Shown here piece by piece: positions 31,943-39,795 of a DNA stretch of 64,000 bases. Source of the stretch: Actinoplanes octamycinicus (GTDB lineage Bacteria; Actinomycetota; Actinomycetes; Mycobacteriales; Micromonosporaceae); contig NZ_JACHNB010000001.1 of NCBI RefSeq assembly GCF_014205225.1, positions 5,375,501 to 5,439,500 on the forward strand. The letters run 5' to 3'. The position numbers and the translations under genes were made by a program. The stretch's first letter is position 1; every line of letters begins with the position of its first letter. The notes below the pieces were generated by a model that was not told where the DNA came from, did not search any database, and saw only the letters and a list, made by a program, of their open reading frames with translations.

Positions 31943-32899
31943 GTGGACGTAGACCAGTCACGTGTGGACCAGGCCGGCGGTGTTCGTACCAAAAAGACCC
32001 CGGACCACGGGGAGAGCACCTGGACGGTGATCGTCGCGGTGGCCGCGAACGCGGCCATCGCGATCGCGAAGATCGTCGCGGGCCTGTTCACCGGCAGCGC
32101 CTCGATGTGGGCCGAGGCCGCCCACTCGATCGCCGACACCGGCAACGAGATCCTGCTGCTGGTCGGGTTGAAGCGCTCGTTGCGCGAGCCGGACCGCCGG
32201 CACCCCTTCGGGTACGGCCAGGAGCGCTACTTCTGGACCTTCCTGGCGGCGCTCGGGATCTTCCTGGTCGGCGGCGTCCTGTCGATCGGCGAAGGCGTGC
32301 GCAGCCTGCTGATGCCGGAGCCGGTGGAGAGCCTGTGGGTCGGCGTCGGCGTGCTGGTGGTGGCCGCCGGGTTCGAGAGCTACTCCTGGTACACCGCGCA
32401 CAAGCAGCTGCGCAAGGAGGCCCGCGAGCAGGACCGGTCGATGCGGCACCACCTGCGGCACGCCTCCGACCCGAGCGCCACCACGGTCTTCCTGGAGGAC
32501 ACCGCCGCGCTGATCGGTCTCGCCATCGCCCTGGTCGCCCTGGTCCTGCACGCCGTCACCGGCTGGGCCGGCTGGGACGCGATCGGCAGCATGTCGATCG
32601 GCCTGCTGCTGATCGTGGTGGCCTACCTGCTGGCCCGCCGCTCGAAGGGGCTGCTGCTCGACGAGTCGGCGCCGGCCGACATCCTCGACCCGATCCGGGA
32701 GCGGGTCGAGTCCGAGCGCTGGATCGCGACCGTCCAGGACCTGCAGGCGGTCTGGGTGGGCCCGTCCCAGCTGATGGTGAACATGTGGGTGGTCCCGGCC
32801 GACTCGAACCACCTGGTCGAGCGGGTCGCCGGGCTGCGCCGGGAACTGCTCGAGGATGACACGGTCGCCCAGGTCACGGTGACCCTGATGCCGGGCTGA
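31943..32899 (+). CDS. cation diffusion facilitator family transporter (ZnT9-like)
   Basis: About 318 residues with six membrane segments. TM2 carries AEAAHSIADTGNE with the metal-site His and Asp, and TM5 carries TTVFLEDTAALIG, the E-D version found in the ZnT9-like branch where other CDF proteins have HxxxD. The cytoplasmic C-terminal domain (about 235-318) is the usual ferredoxin-like fold. CDF proteins export divalent metals such as zinc or manganese in exchange for protons. GTG at 31943 is a guess; GTG at 31910 is equally possible and no good ribosome binding site marks either. Confidence 0.88.
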   Translation: MDVDQSRVDQAGGVRTKKTPDHGESTWTVIVAVAANAAIAIAKIVAGLFTGSASMWAEAAHSIADTGNEILLLVGLKRSLREPDRRHPFGYGQERYFWTFLAALGIFLVGGVLSIGEGVRSLLMPEPVESLWVGVGVLVVAAGFESYSWYTAHKQLRKEAREQDRSMRHHLRHASDPSATTVFLEDTAALIGLAIALVALVLHAVTGWAGWDAIGSMSIGLLLIVVAYLLARRSKGLLLDESAPADILDPIRERVESERWIATVQDLQAVWVGPSQLMVNMWVVPADSNHLVERVAGLRRELLEDDTVAQVTVTLMPG

Positions 32900-33106
32900 G
32901 CGGGCGCGTCCCCATAACCGGGGCGCAGCGTCACCCGCAGCCGCTTCAGGTCGGTCCGCGGCGGGAACCAGGTCCGGAAGGCCGACGAACCGGTGGAGTC
33001 CCGAGGTCCGCTGGCGCCGGGTCGGCGCGGGCACTGCCGCGACGGGGATTGAGCCGTCGGTGAAATGAACTTGGCCGATCCGGACCGCCCGACCAGGATC
33101 GTGATC
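32900..33106. other. gap without a convincing gene
   Basis: On the minus strand part of this stretch reads like protein (AFRTWFPPRTDLKRLRVTLR), but it has no start or recognisable domain and continues into the CDF gene. It may be a decayed gene end; nothing firmer can be said. Confidence 0.3.
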
Positions 33107-33670
33107 ATGACGAGTGAGCAGCGCGTGGTCGGCTACGGCGGGATGTGGGCGCGGCCGGAGGACGATCCGCGGGAGAGCGGCAACCCGGTCGGCGAGCTGG
33201 CGACGATCCGCGAGTACCTGACGAACTACCGGAGAACGCTCGCCCTCAAGTGCGAAGGACTCACGCCGGAGCAGCTGGCCACCCGGTCGGTGCCGCCGTC
33301 GACGATGAGCCTGCTCGGGCTGGTCCGGCACATGGCCAAGGTGGAGCACGTCTGGTTCCAGCTGGCCCTGGAGGGCAAGCGTGAGCCACGGCTGTTCTGG
33401 TCGGCGGAGGTGCGGGACGTGGACTTCGACGGCGCGGTCGCCGACCCGGCGGTGGTCGCGGAGGCGTTCGCGGCGTGGCAGGCGCAGATCGCCGCGGCCG
33501 ACGAGTGGCTGGACCGGGCGACCGACCTCGGAGCCACGGTGACGCTCTCCTGGAACGGGGACTCGTCGAGCGTGCGGGACATCCTGATCCACATGATCGA
33601 GGAGTACGCGCGGCACTGCGGCCACGCCGACCTGCTCCGCGAGTGCATCGACGGCCGCACCGGACAGTGA
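33107..33670 (+). CDS. DinB-like protein (DUF664 family)
   Basis: 187 residues. Predicted four-helix DinB/YfiT-type bundle: LATIREYLTNYRRTLALKCE, SLLGLVRHMAKVEHVWFQ with the first metal-binding His, and VRDILIHMIEEYARHCGHAD with two more His residues. The three histidines in these positions normally bind a divalent metal. Members include mycothiol- or bacillithiol-dependent enzymes, but most DUF664 proteins have no known reaction. ATG at 33107 has AGGA nearby; an ATG at 33065 would add 14 residues. Confidence 0.85.
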   Translation: MTSEQRVVGYGGMWARPEDDPRESGNPVGELATIREYLTNYRRTLALKCEGLTPEQLATRSVPPSTMSLLGLVRHMAKVEHVWFQLALEGKREPRLFWSAEVRDVDFDGAVADPAVVAEAFAAWQAQIAAADEWLDRATDLGATVTLSWNGDSSSVRDILIHMIEEYARHCGHADLLRECIDGRTGQ

Positions 33671-34303
33671 TCCCGCCTCGGGTCCGCCGCCGGTCACGGT
33701 CAGACCATTTTCCGGTACGACTCCGTCCCGCCCGTCCCCGTGCCGCGGCTGAGGCCGCTTGAGGTTTGCCGCAGGGCGAGACCAAGTCCCGCACCGCGTG
33801 GCAGATCCGTCCCGCGCTCGCGTGGCAGTCCCGGGTCTTGCGTCGCCGGGCGCTCACCGCGCTCACGTGGCAGCCCCGGGTCTTGCGTCGCCGGGCGCTC
33901 ACCGCGCTCGCGTGGCAGTCCCGGGTCTTGCGTCGCCGGGCGCTCACCGCGCTCGCGTGGCAGTCTCGGGTCCTGCGTCGCCGGGCGCTCACCGCGCCGC
34001 GTGGCGGATCGCCCGCGCCCGCCCGGCAGAGGCTGCTTACATCGCGGCGTGGCGGGAGCGCTCCGGGCGTACCGGAAATCGGCGGACGCCAGGAGAAGCG
34101 GACCCCGCGCCGGCCCGCGGCCTGAAGCAGCCGGTAGTCCAGCGGACCTCGCGCCGATCCGCGGCCCGGACCGGACGGCGGAGCGGCCCGGACCGGACGG
34201 CGAAGCTACCTGGATCAGCCTGCGGAGCGGCCCGGATCGGACGGCGGAGCGGCCCGGTGGCGCGGCGAACCGCGCCGCCGGGCCGGAGCCGGACGGTCGG
34301 ATC
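33671..34303. repeat. 633-bp gap with four 45-bp tandem repeats
   Basis: Units of exactly 45 bp beginning GCGCTCGCGTGGCAGTCCCG start at 33814, 33859, 33904 and 33949 and end near 33993. TTTTCCGGTACG occurs near 33708 and GCGTACCGGAAA near 34066, flanking the array. Past 34090 the sequence is GC-rich with short repeats of CGGACCGGACGGC type. Open frames cross it on both strands, but their proteins are only the 15-residue repeat. I see no real gene. Confidence 0.85.
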
Positions 34304-35851
34304 TCAGGAGGCGTAGGTCTCGAACTCGGCGACCTTCGGCGTCCCGGACGCGCTCACGATCTTGAAGGTGATCTTGGTGAGCGAGGTGGCCGGGAAGGTG
34401 ATCACGCCGGAGCCGGTGCCGGACGTGAGGACCGCGCCGGTGCTGCCGTTGACGACCTGGTAGGAGCCGATCACGCCGCTGGTGACCTCGCGGAGGTTGA
34501 TCCGGGAGACGGTGGTGGCCGCACCCCACTTGATCGAGATGTCACCGGTGCTGCCGCTCGGCGACCAGTAGGTGCTCAGGCTGCCGTCCTTGACGTTGCC
34601 GTAGCTGGTGCCGCTCGCCTTGCTCGACCCGTCCGCGCCGGCCCCGCTGGCCAGGCTCAGGTTGGTGCCGCTGGGCTGCTGGGTCGGGGTGGTGCTCACG
34701 CTCGGGCTGGGCGTCGGGCTGCTGCTGCTCGGCTTGACCGTCGGGCTGGTCGTGGTGGCCGAGCAGTTGCCGTTCGAGGTCTTCAGGCCGGTGTTCGCGC
34801 CGGCGGTCTGCTGCACGATGGCCGGCACGCAGGAGGCGCCGTCCAGGGTGAACGAGTACGGGATGCTGACGCTGGTGTTCGACACCGGGTTCGGGCCGGC
34901 CGGGTTCTCGTCCTCGGTGGCTTCCCACGTCACGTTGTCGAAGATGTTGCCGGAGACCTGCCAGTAGCCGGGCAGATCGGTGTAGAACGTGCCGAGCGGG
35001 TTCAGCGAGTCCTTGAAGTAGTTGTTGTCCACCCGGGCCTTGCCGCCGGCCCGCGCGTTGATCCCGGACTCGTTCAGCGAGTGGTAGTAGTTGTTGTAGA
35101 TGTGCGCGGTGGCGCCACGCAGCAGCGGAGTCCGCGAGTCGATGTTCTCGTACCAGTTGTGGTGGAAGGTGACCGGCCCGTTCGCCAGGTCGCTGTCGCT
35201 GGAGCCGATCAGCCCGCCGCGGCCGGAGTCGCGCAGGACGCTGTAGGACAGCGTGACGTACTTGGTGTTGTCCTTCATGTCGAACAGGCCGTCGTAACCG
35301 GCCGACTCGCCGCCCGAGGCGATCAGCGTGGCGTGGTCCACCCAGACGTGGTGCACGTCGGTCTCCATGCCGATCGCGTCGCCGCCGTTCGAGGTCGGCG
35401 AGCCGGACTTCTTGACGTTCTGCACGGTCACGTTCTGGATGATGATGTTGCTGGCGTTCCGGAGGTGGATGCCCAGCTGGTCGAAGACCGCGCTGCCCAC
35501 GCCGACGATGGTGACGTTGCTGACGTCCTTCAGCTCGATCCGGTCGGCGGCGGTGTTGCAGCTGTCGCCGGAGACCTTCGTGGTGTTCCCGTGGTTGATC
35601 GTGCCGGACACCTCGATGGTGATCGGGGTGCTGCTGCTGGCCCGGCTGCACAGCGCCTGGTGGATCTGAGTGCCGGTGGTGGCCCGGACGGTGGCCCCGC
35701 CGGCGCCGCCGGTGGTCCCGCCGTTGACGCTGGCGAACCCGGTGGCGGTGCCGGTCACGGCCGCGGAGGCCTGCGGGTTCGGCAGGAAGAGGGCGATCGC
35801 CCCGGCGGTGATCGCGGTGCCGGCGGCGGCCGCCAGTCGAAGTCTGGTCAT
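34304..35851 (-). CDS. secreted pectate lyase (PL1) with C-terminal carbohydrate-binding domain
   Basis: 515 residues. A signal peptide (MTRLRLAAAAGTAITAGAIA and on to QASA, about 30 residues) is followed by the right-handed beta-helix of PL1 pectate lyases (about 35-355), with GGDAIGMETDVHHVWVDHAT carrying the vWiDH motif and a DGLFDMKDNTKYVTLSYS calcium-site region. A Thr/Ser/Pro linker (about 365-400) leads to a C-terminal beta-sandwich of F5/8-type C or CBM character. It cleaves polygalacturonate by beta-elimination outside the cell. ATG at 35851 follows AGGAG. A promoter and a LacI-type operator lie upstream, implying repression relieved by plant sugar. Confidence 0.93.
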   Translation of the reverse strand: MTRLRLAAAAGTAITAGAIALFLPNPQASAAVTGTATGFASVNGGTTGGAGGATVRATTGTQIHQALCSRASSSTPITIEVSGTINHGNTTKVSGDSCNTAADRIELKDVSNVTIVGVGSAVFDQLGIHLRNASNIIIQNVTVQNVKKSGSPTSNGGDAIGMETDVHHVWVDHATLIASGGESAGYDGLFDMKDNTKYVTLSYSVLRDSGRGGLIGSSDSDLANGPVTFHHNWYENIDSRTPLLRGATAHIYNNYYHSLNESGINARAGGKARVDNNYFKDSLNPLGTFYTDLPGYWQVSGNIFDNVTWEATEDENPAGPNPVSNTSVSIPYSFTLDGASCVPAIVQQTAGANTGLKTSNGNCSATTTSPTVKPSSSSPTPSPSVSTTPTQQPSGTNLSLASGAGADGSSKASGTSYGNVKDGSLSTYWSPSGSTGDISIKWGAATTVSRINLREVTSGVIGSYQVVNGSTGAVLTSGTGSGVITFPATSLTKITFKIVSASGTPKVAEFETYAS

Positions 35852-35887
35852 CGGTACGCGCTCCTGGGGATGCGGCATTGGGATGCG

Positions 35888-35901
35888 GGAAAGCGCTTTC
35901 C
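35888..35901. promoter_or_regulatory. LacI-family-type operator of the pectate lyase
   Basis: GGAAAGCGCTTTCC is a perfect 14-bp palindrome with the central CG expected of LacI-family sites. It starts 6 bases after the -10 element, so a bound repressor would cover the transcription start. Confidence 0.65.
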
Positions 35902-35907
35902 TCACCG

Positions 35908-35936
35908 AGTATGGAGCGGCGTCGATTAACACACAA
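35908..35936 (-). promoter_or_regulatory. pectate lyase promoter
   Basis: On the minus strand: TTGTGT (35936-35931), 17 bases, CATACT (35913-35908). The surrounding sequence is markedly AT-richer than the rest of the window. Confidence 0.5.
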
Positions 35937-35969
35937 GAAACTTCGGCGTTTGCATTTTGTTGCATTCCG

Positions 35970-36461
35970 CGGGCCCGGGCCGCCGCCCGCCGCCGGGTCC
36001 GGCATGCCTTGGCCGGGCCGGGCTCGGGTGGTTGCTCGCTCCCCGGTCCGACATGCCCCGGCTGGGCCCGGGCCGCTGCCCGCTGCCGTGCCCGGCGTCC
36101 CTCAGGTGCGCTCGGGCCGCTGCTTCGGCCGGGTCCGCTGGGCTTGCGATCGGCGCTTTCCGGTACGCGGCCGCGCGCCCTGCCGTCGCCGGCCGTCCCC
36201 GCCGTGGCTTGCCGAGGGAGGCGCGTGGTTGGCGTGGCGGCGAGGTTCGGCGGGTCGGTGGTGTGGCGCGGTTCGTCGGGCGGGTGGTGTGGCGCGGTTC
36301 GTCGGGCGGGTGGTGCGGCGCGGTTCGTCGGGCGGGTGGTGCGGCGCGGTTCGTTGGGGGAGTGGTGCGGCGGGGGTTCGTCGGGCGGGTGGTGCGGCGG
36401 GGTTCGTCGGGCCGGTGGCGCGGCGGGGTTCGGTGGGCCGGTGGCGCGGCATCATGAGGGG
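35970..36461. repeat. 492-bp gap with a 26-bp minisatellite
   Basis: A 26-bp unit beginning GTTCGTCGGGCGGGTGGTG starts at 36245, 36271, 36297, 36323, 36349, 36376, 36402 and 36428. All intervals are 26 except one of 27. The first half (35970-36240) is GC-rich with shorter, irregular repeats and TTTCCGGTACG near 36150. No gene seen. Confidence 0.85.
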
Positions 36462-36848
36462 ATGAGTCGGTATTTCAAGGTCGTTCCGGAAGGATCGGTG
36501 GCTTCGCCGGCGGCGTCGGCGGACAAGTTCGACGGAGCGGTGTGGCAGGCCGAGATGCTCACCCGGCAGCGGGAGGACGGGCTGCGGGGGCATCGGTTCG
36601 CCTATGCGCCGGGTGGCCGGTCGCACTGGCACGTGCACACCGGGGAGCAGGCGCTCATCGCGGTGTCCGGTCGCGGGCTGATCCAGTGGGAGGGCCTGGA
36701 CGAGCCCCGCGAACTGCAGCCCGGCGACTGGGTGCACGTGGAGCCGGGGGTGCCGCACTGGCACGGCGCCGCTGACGACAGCTTCTTCGTGCACCTGGCC
36801 GTCACCGCCACCGGCGAAACGGAGTGGGGCGACCCGGCCGGTCGCTGA
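36462..36848 (+). CDS. cupin-domain protein
   Basis: 128 residues forming one beta-barrel. Motif 1 is RSHWHVHTGEQALIAVSGRG, with two His and the Glu of the metal site, and motif 2 is ELQPGDWVHVEPGVPHWHG. The intact metal ligands suggest a metal-dependent cupin, but function in this broad family ranges from storage to enzymes and sensors. ATG at 36462 follows GAGGGG and begins right after the 26-bp repeat array. It is monocistronic. Confidence 0.88.
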   Translation: MSRYFKVVPEGSVASPAASADKFDGAVWQAEMLTRQREDGLRGHRFAYAPGGRSHWHVHTGEQALIAVSGRGLIQWEGLDEPRELQPGDWVHVEPGVPHWHGAADDSFFVHLAVTATGETEWGDPAGR

Positions 36849-37285
36849 GCCCACCTCCGGCGGTGACCGGTGGGCCCGCGTCCCGAGGATGGGCGCCGGG
36901 TGGTCGGCAGTGCGGCTGCGGGCAGGGGGTGCCGCACCGTGGGCCTCAGCTGGTGGGCTGCGGCGTCGGGAGGCGGTGCCGCACTGTGGGCCTCCGCTGG
37001 TGGGCTGCGGCGTGGAGAGGCGGTGCCTTGTGGGCATCCGCTGGTGGGCTCCGGCGTGGGGAGGCGGTGGCGCACTGTGGGCATCAGCCGGACGGCTGCG
37101 GCTGGGGAAGCGGTGCCGGCGAGGCGGGGAAGAGGTGCCGGCGAGGCCGGGGTGGGGTTGGTGTGATGCCGCGGGGGTGGCGGAAGGCGGCGTGCCGGGA
37201 AGTAGGTGTGGCGCTGCGGGCATGGGAAGCGGCAGCGGGGGGATCCGGGGTGTTTCGTGGCGGAGGGGCGGGGAATGCCGCGGGC
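36849..37285. repeat. 437-bp gap with about 47-bp repeats
   Basis: Units beginning GTGGGCCTCAGCTGGTGGGC start at 36939, 36986, 37030 and 37077 (spacing 47, 44, 47). The third unit lacks three bases. From 37115 on the sequence is irregular and ends in a SigF-like promoter just before the next gene. Confidence 0.8.
37252..37276 (+). promoter_or_regulatory. SigF-like promoter of the stress SDR
   Basis: GTTT (37252-37255), 15 bases, GGGAAT (37271-37276), one mismatch from GTTT-N15-GGGTAT. The predicted start of transcription falls almost on the ATG at 37286, so the mRNA would be leaderless or nearly so. Confidence 0.4.
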
Positions 37286-38149
37286 ATGACTGCGACCAAA
37301 GAAGACCGGCAGGCCGACGAGCGGCAGCAGCGGCCGCCCGGTCACACCACACGGATGGACCGTAAGCCGGATCATGGCGAGGAGAGCTACCGCGGATCCG
37401 GGCGGATGACCGGGAAGAAAGCGGTGATCACCGGCGGGGACAGTGGGATCGGGCGGGCCGTCGCGCTCGCGTTCGCCCGGGAGGGCGCCGACGTGCTGAT
37501 CTCCTATCTGCCCGAGGAGCAGGACGACGCGCGGGAGACGGCGGCGCTGGTCGAGGCGGCCGGGCGGAAGGTGGCGCTGGCGCCCGGCGACCTGACCGAC
37601 CCGGCGCAGAGCAAGAAGATCGTCGAGCAGGCGGTGCGGGACCTCGGCGGGATCGACGTGCTGGTGAACAACGCCGCTTACCAGATGACCCACGAGACCG
37701 TCGAGGAGATCACCGACGAGGAGTGGCAGCACACCTTCGACACGAACATCGCCGCGATGTTCCGCCTGGTGAAGGCCGCGCTGCCGCATCTGGAGGCGGG
37801 CGCCTCGATCATCAACACCAGCTCGGTGAACTACGACATGCCGAAGCCGACGCTGCTGCCCTACGCCACCACGAAGGGGGCGATCGCGAACTTCACCGCG
37901 GGGCTGGCGCAGATGCTCGGCGACCGGGGGATCCGGGTGAACGCGGTGGCGCCCGGGCCGATCTGGACGCCGCTGATCCCGTCGACGATGCCGCCCGACC
38001 AGGTCGCCGAGTTCGGCAAGAACACGCCGCTGGGGCGGGCCGGGGAGCCGAAGGAGGTGGCGCCGGCCTACGTGCTGCTCGCCTCCGACGAGGGCAGCTA
38101 CATCTCCGGGGCGATCATCCCGGTGACCGGCGGCAAGCCGATCCTCTGA
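37286..38149 (+). CDS. general-stress type short-chain dehydrogenase
   Basis: 287 residues. An N-terminal polar arm of about 45 residues (QADERQQRPPGHTTRMDRKP) comes before the SDR core: TGGDSGIGRAVA cofactor motif, NNAAYQM, catalytic Ser in TSSVNYDM and YATTK. The arm and the TGGDSGIG motif are typical of the YdaD/YhdF/YghA group; the Bacillus member is a SigB-dependent general stress protein. Coenzyme is probably NADP; substrate unknown. A SigF-like promoter immediately precedes it. The hairpin at 38238 lies 88 bases downstream. Confidence 0.9.
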   Translation: MTATKEDRQADERQQRPPGHTTRMDRKPDHGEESYRGSGRMTGKKAVITGGDSGIGRAVALAFAREGADVLISYLPEEQDDARETAALVEAAGRKVALAPGDLTDPAQSKKIVEQAVRDLGGIDVLVNNAAYQMTHETVEEITDEEWQHTFDTNIAAMFRLVKAALPHLEAGASIINTSSVNYDMPKPTLLPYATTKGAIANFTAGLAQMLGDRGIRVNAVAPGPIWTPLIPSTMPPDQVAEFGKNTPLGRAGEPKEVAPAYVLLASDEGSYISGAIIPVTGGKPIL

Positions 38150-38237
38150 AGGCACGCGAAGGGCCACGGGAAGCCGACGGCCGCGCGGAACAGGTGAGGG
38201 CCGCGCGCACGAGCGGGAGCTGCGGGCGTACACGAAA

Positions 38238-38264
38238 CAGGCCGCCGGAAGAACCGGCGGCCTG
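38238..38264. terminator. hairpin between convergent SDR and dps
   Basis: CAGGCCGCCGG (38238-38248) pairs with CCGGCGGCCTG (38254-38264), loop AAGAA. A short T run follows on the minus strand (GAAA precedes it on plus). Confidence 0.65.
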
Positions 38265-38279
38265 TTGCCGTAGCGGAAA

Positions 38280-38852
38280 TCAGCGCTTGCCGCGCCGAGC
38301 GGCGGTCTTCTCGTCCTTGACGCCGGCCGTGGCGAGCGTCCCGTCCGCCGACTCCAGGTGGGCGCGGACGAACCAGTGGTACTGCTCCAGCTGCCCGGCC
38401 TGGGCGATCAGCAGGTCCTCGGTGACCGGGTCGGCCTCGCCGGTCTTCTCGATCGCGGCCCGGTGCGACTCGATCACTCCGCTGTAGACCACGTCGAGCG
38501 CGGCCAGGTGCGAGTTGGTGTCCGCCCGGCCGATCGAGTAGTCGTCCCAGGACCGCTGCGCGACGAGCGCGCCCGGCGTGCCGACCGGCGAGCCGCCCAG
38601 CGTGGCGATCCGCTCGGCCAGGTCGTCGACCATCTCGCGGACCGCGTCGACCTGCGGGTCGAGCATCTGGTGCACCGCGATGAAGTGCGGGCCGACGACG
38701 TTCCAGTGCACGTGCTTCAGGGTCAGCGCCAGGTCGTTCAGGGCATTGAGGCGGTCCTGCAGCACCGCGATGACGTCACCGGCGACGTCCGGCTTGATCC
38801 CGGGAACGGTGTAGCTCGGGCTGGTAGTGGGCTGGGTCTTGCGTGCGGCCAT
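38280..38852 (-). CDS. dps: Dps family DNA-binding ferritin-like protein
   Basis: 190 residues. The Dps four-helix core starts near residue 25, with the ferroxidase site in LKHVHWNVVGPHFIAVHQML (His and His) and DAVREMVDDLAERI (Asp, Glu). The Arg/Lys-rich C-terminal tail (EKTAARRGKR) probably binds DNA. Dps dodecamers oxidise iron with hydrogen peroxide and store it, protecting DNA in stress. ATG at 38852. A SigF-like promoter (GTTT-N16-GGGCAC) lies upstream at 38890-38915, in keeping with SigF control of Dps in other actinobacteria. Confidence 0.95.
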   Translation of the reverse strand: MAARKTQPTTSPSYTVPGIKPDVAGDVIAVLQDRLNALNDLALTLKHVHWNVVGPHFIAVHQMLDPQVDAVREMVDDLAERIATLGGSPVGTPGALVAQRSWDDYSIGRADTNSHLAALDVVYSGVIESHRAAIEKTGEADPVTEDLLIAQAGQLEQYHWFVRAHLESADGTLATAGVKDEKTAARRGKR

Positions 38853-38889
38853 CGCTGTCTTCACTCCTTCACCAGGGTTCACGAGAGAA

Positions 38890-38915
38890 GTGCCCCGGCC
38901 CGCGCGGGACAAAAC
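38890..38915 (-). promoter_or_regulatory. SigF-like promoter of dps
   Basis: Minus strand: GTTT (38915-38912), 16 bases, GGGCAC (38895-38890). The -10 half keeps GGG and one A. It resembles the one upstream of the STAS gene (GGGCAA). Confidence 0.35.
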
Positions 38916-38924
38916 CGCAGCGAG

Positions 38925-38948
38925 GTTGGTCCGCGTCACAGCGGGTAC
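38925..38948 (+). promoter_or_regulatory. possible SigF-like promoter of the PfkB kinase
   Basis: GTTG (38925-38928), 14 bases, GGGTAC (38943-38948). The spacing is at the short end and one -35 base is off. Transcription would begin within a few bases of the ATG at 38958. Confidence 0.3.
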
Positions 38949-38957
38949 GCGGCGCCG

Positions 38958-39794
38958 ATGGGTGAGCGCGGAGTCGTGGTGGTCGGTCAGCTGGCGCGGG
39001 ACGTCGTGGTGCGGGTCCGGGAGCTGCCCGCGGCCGGTACGTCGGCGCAGGTCACCGACCGGCGGGAGACGCTGGGCGGGAAGGGCGCCAATCAGGCCGT
39101 CGCGGTCGCGCAGCTGGGCCTGCCGGTGAGCCTGGTGGCGGTGGCCGGCGACGACGTGATCGGCGACCATCTGCTGGCCCAGGCGGCCGCCGACGGCATC
39201 GACATCCGGCACGTGGTCCGCCGGCCGGGCACGCTCAGCGGGCTGATCGTGGAGGTGCTGGAGGCCGGTGGGCGGTGGCGCTACCTGGAGGATCTGCCGG
39301 ATCCGGTGCGGCTCACCCGGGCCGATGTGGAGGCTGCCGAACCGGTGCTGAAGAGCGCCGCGGCGGTGCTGGTCCAGTTGCAGCAGCCGGCGGCCGCGAC
39401 CCGGGAGGCGGCCCGGCGCGGCCGGGAGGCGGGGGCCCTGGTCGTGGTCGACGGGGTGGCCGACGCCGAGATGGCGTCGCTGGCCGACGTGGTGCGCGCC
39501 GACGAGCACGAGGCGGGGTTGCTGCCGGACGACCTGCTGACGCTCGGGCCCCGGCTGGTGGCGCTCGGGGTGGACGGCGGGAACCGGTTCTTCTGGGCGG
39601 GCGGTGGGGTCTTCCTGCCGCACCCGGACGGGCCGGTGGTGGACACCACCGGGGCCGGGGACGCCTTCACCGCGGCGCTGGCGGTGGCGCTGGTGCGCGG
39701 CGAGTCGCCGGAGTCGGCGGCGCGCCGGGCGGTGGCGGCGACGGGGCAGTCAGTGGGCCGGCCCGGGGGCCGGCCCGCGCTACGACCTTGGTGA
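38958..39794 (+). CDS. PfkB-family carbohydrate kinase (ribokinase-like)
   Basis: 278 residues. The N-terminal GGKGANQAVAVAQLG (about 36-50) is PfkB signature 1, which binds the sugar, and DTTGAGDAFTAAL (about 230-242) is signature 2 with the anion hole and catalytic Asp. Overall it looks like ribokinase, which phosphorylates ribose or a related sugar or nucleoside using ATP. No sugar transporter or nucleoside hydrolase is adjacent; a DeoR regulator lies about 350 bases further on. It is divergent from dps, sharing a 105-bp intergenic region. Confidence 0.9.
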   Translation: MGERGVVVVGQLARDVVVRVRELPAAGTSAQVTDRRETLGGKGANQAVAVAQLGLPVSLVAVAGDDVIGDHLLAQAAADGIDIRHVVRRPGTLSGLIVEVLEAGGRWRYLEDLPDPVRLTRADVEAAEPVLKSAAAVLVQLQQPAAATREAARRGREAGALVVVDGVADAEMASLADVVRADEHEAGLLPDDLLTLGPRLVALGVDGGNRFFWAGGGVFLPHPDGPVVDTTGAGDAFTAALAVALVRGESPESAARRAVAATGQSVGRPGGRPALRPW

Positions 39795-39795
39795 C

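Noticed and set aside
33671..34303. Arg/Ala/Ser-rich open frames through the 45-bp repeats.
   Set aside because: All three frames stay open because the unit has no stops. There is no ribosome binding site or known domain, and protein pattern follows the repeat only.
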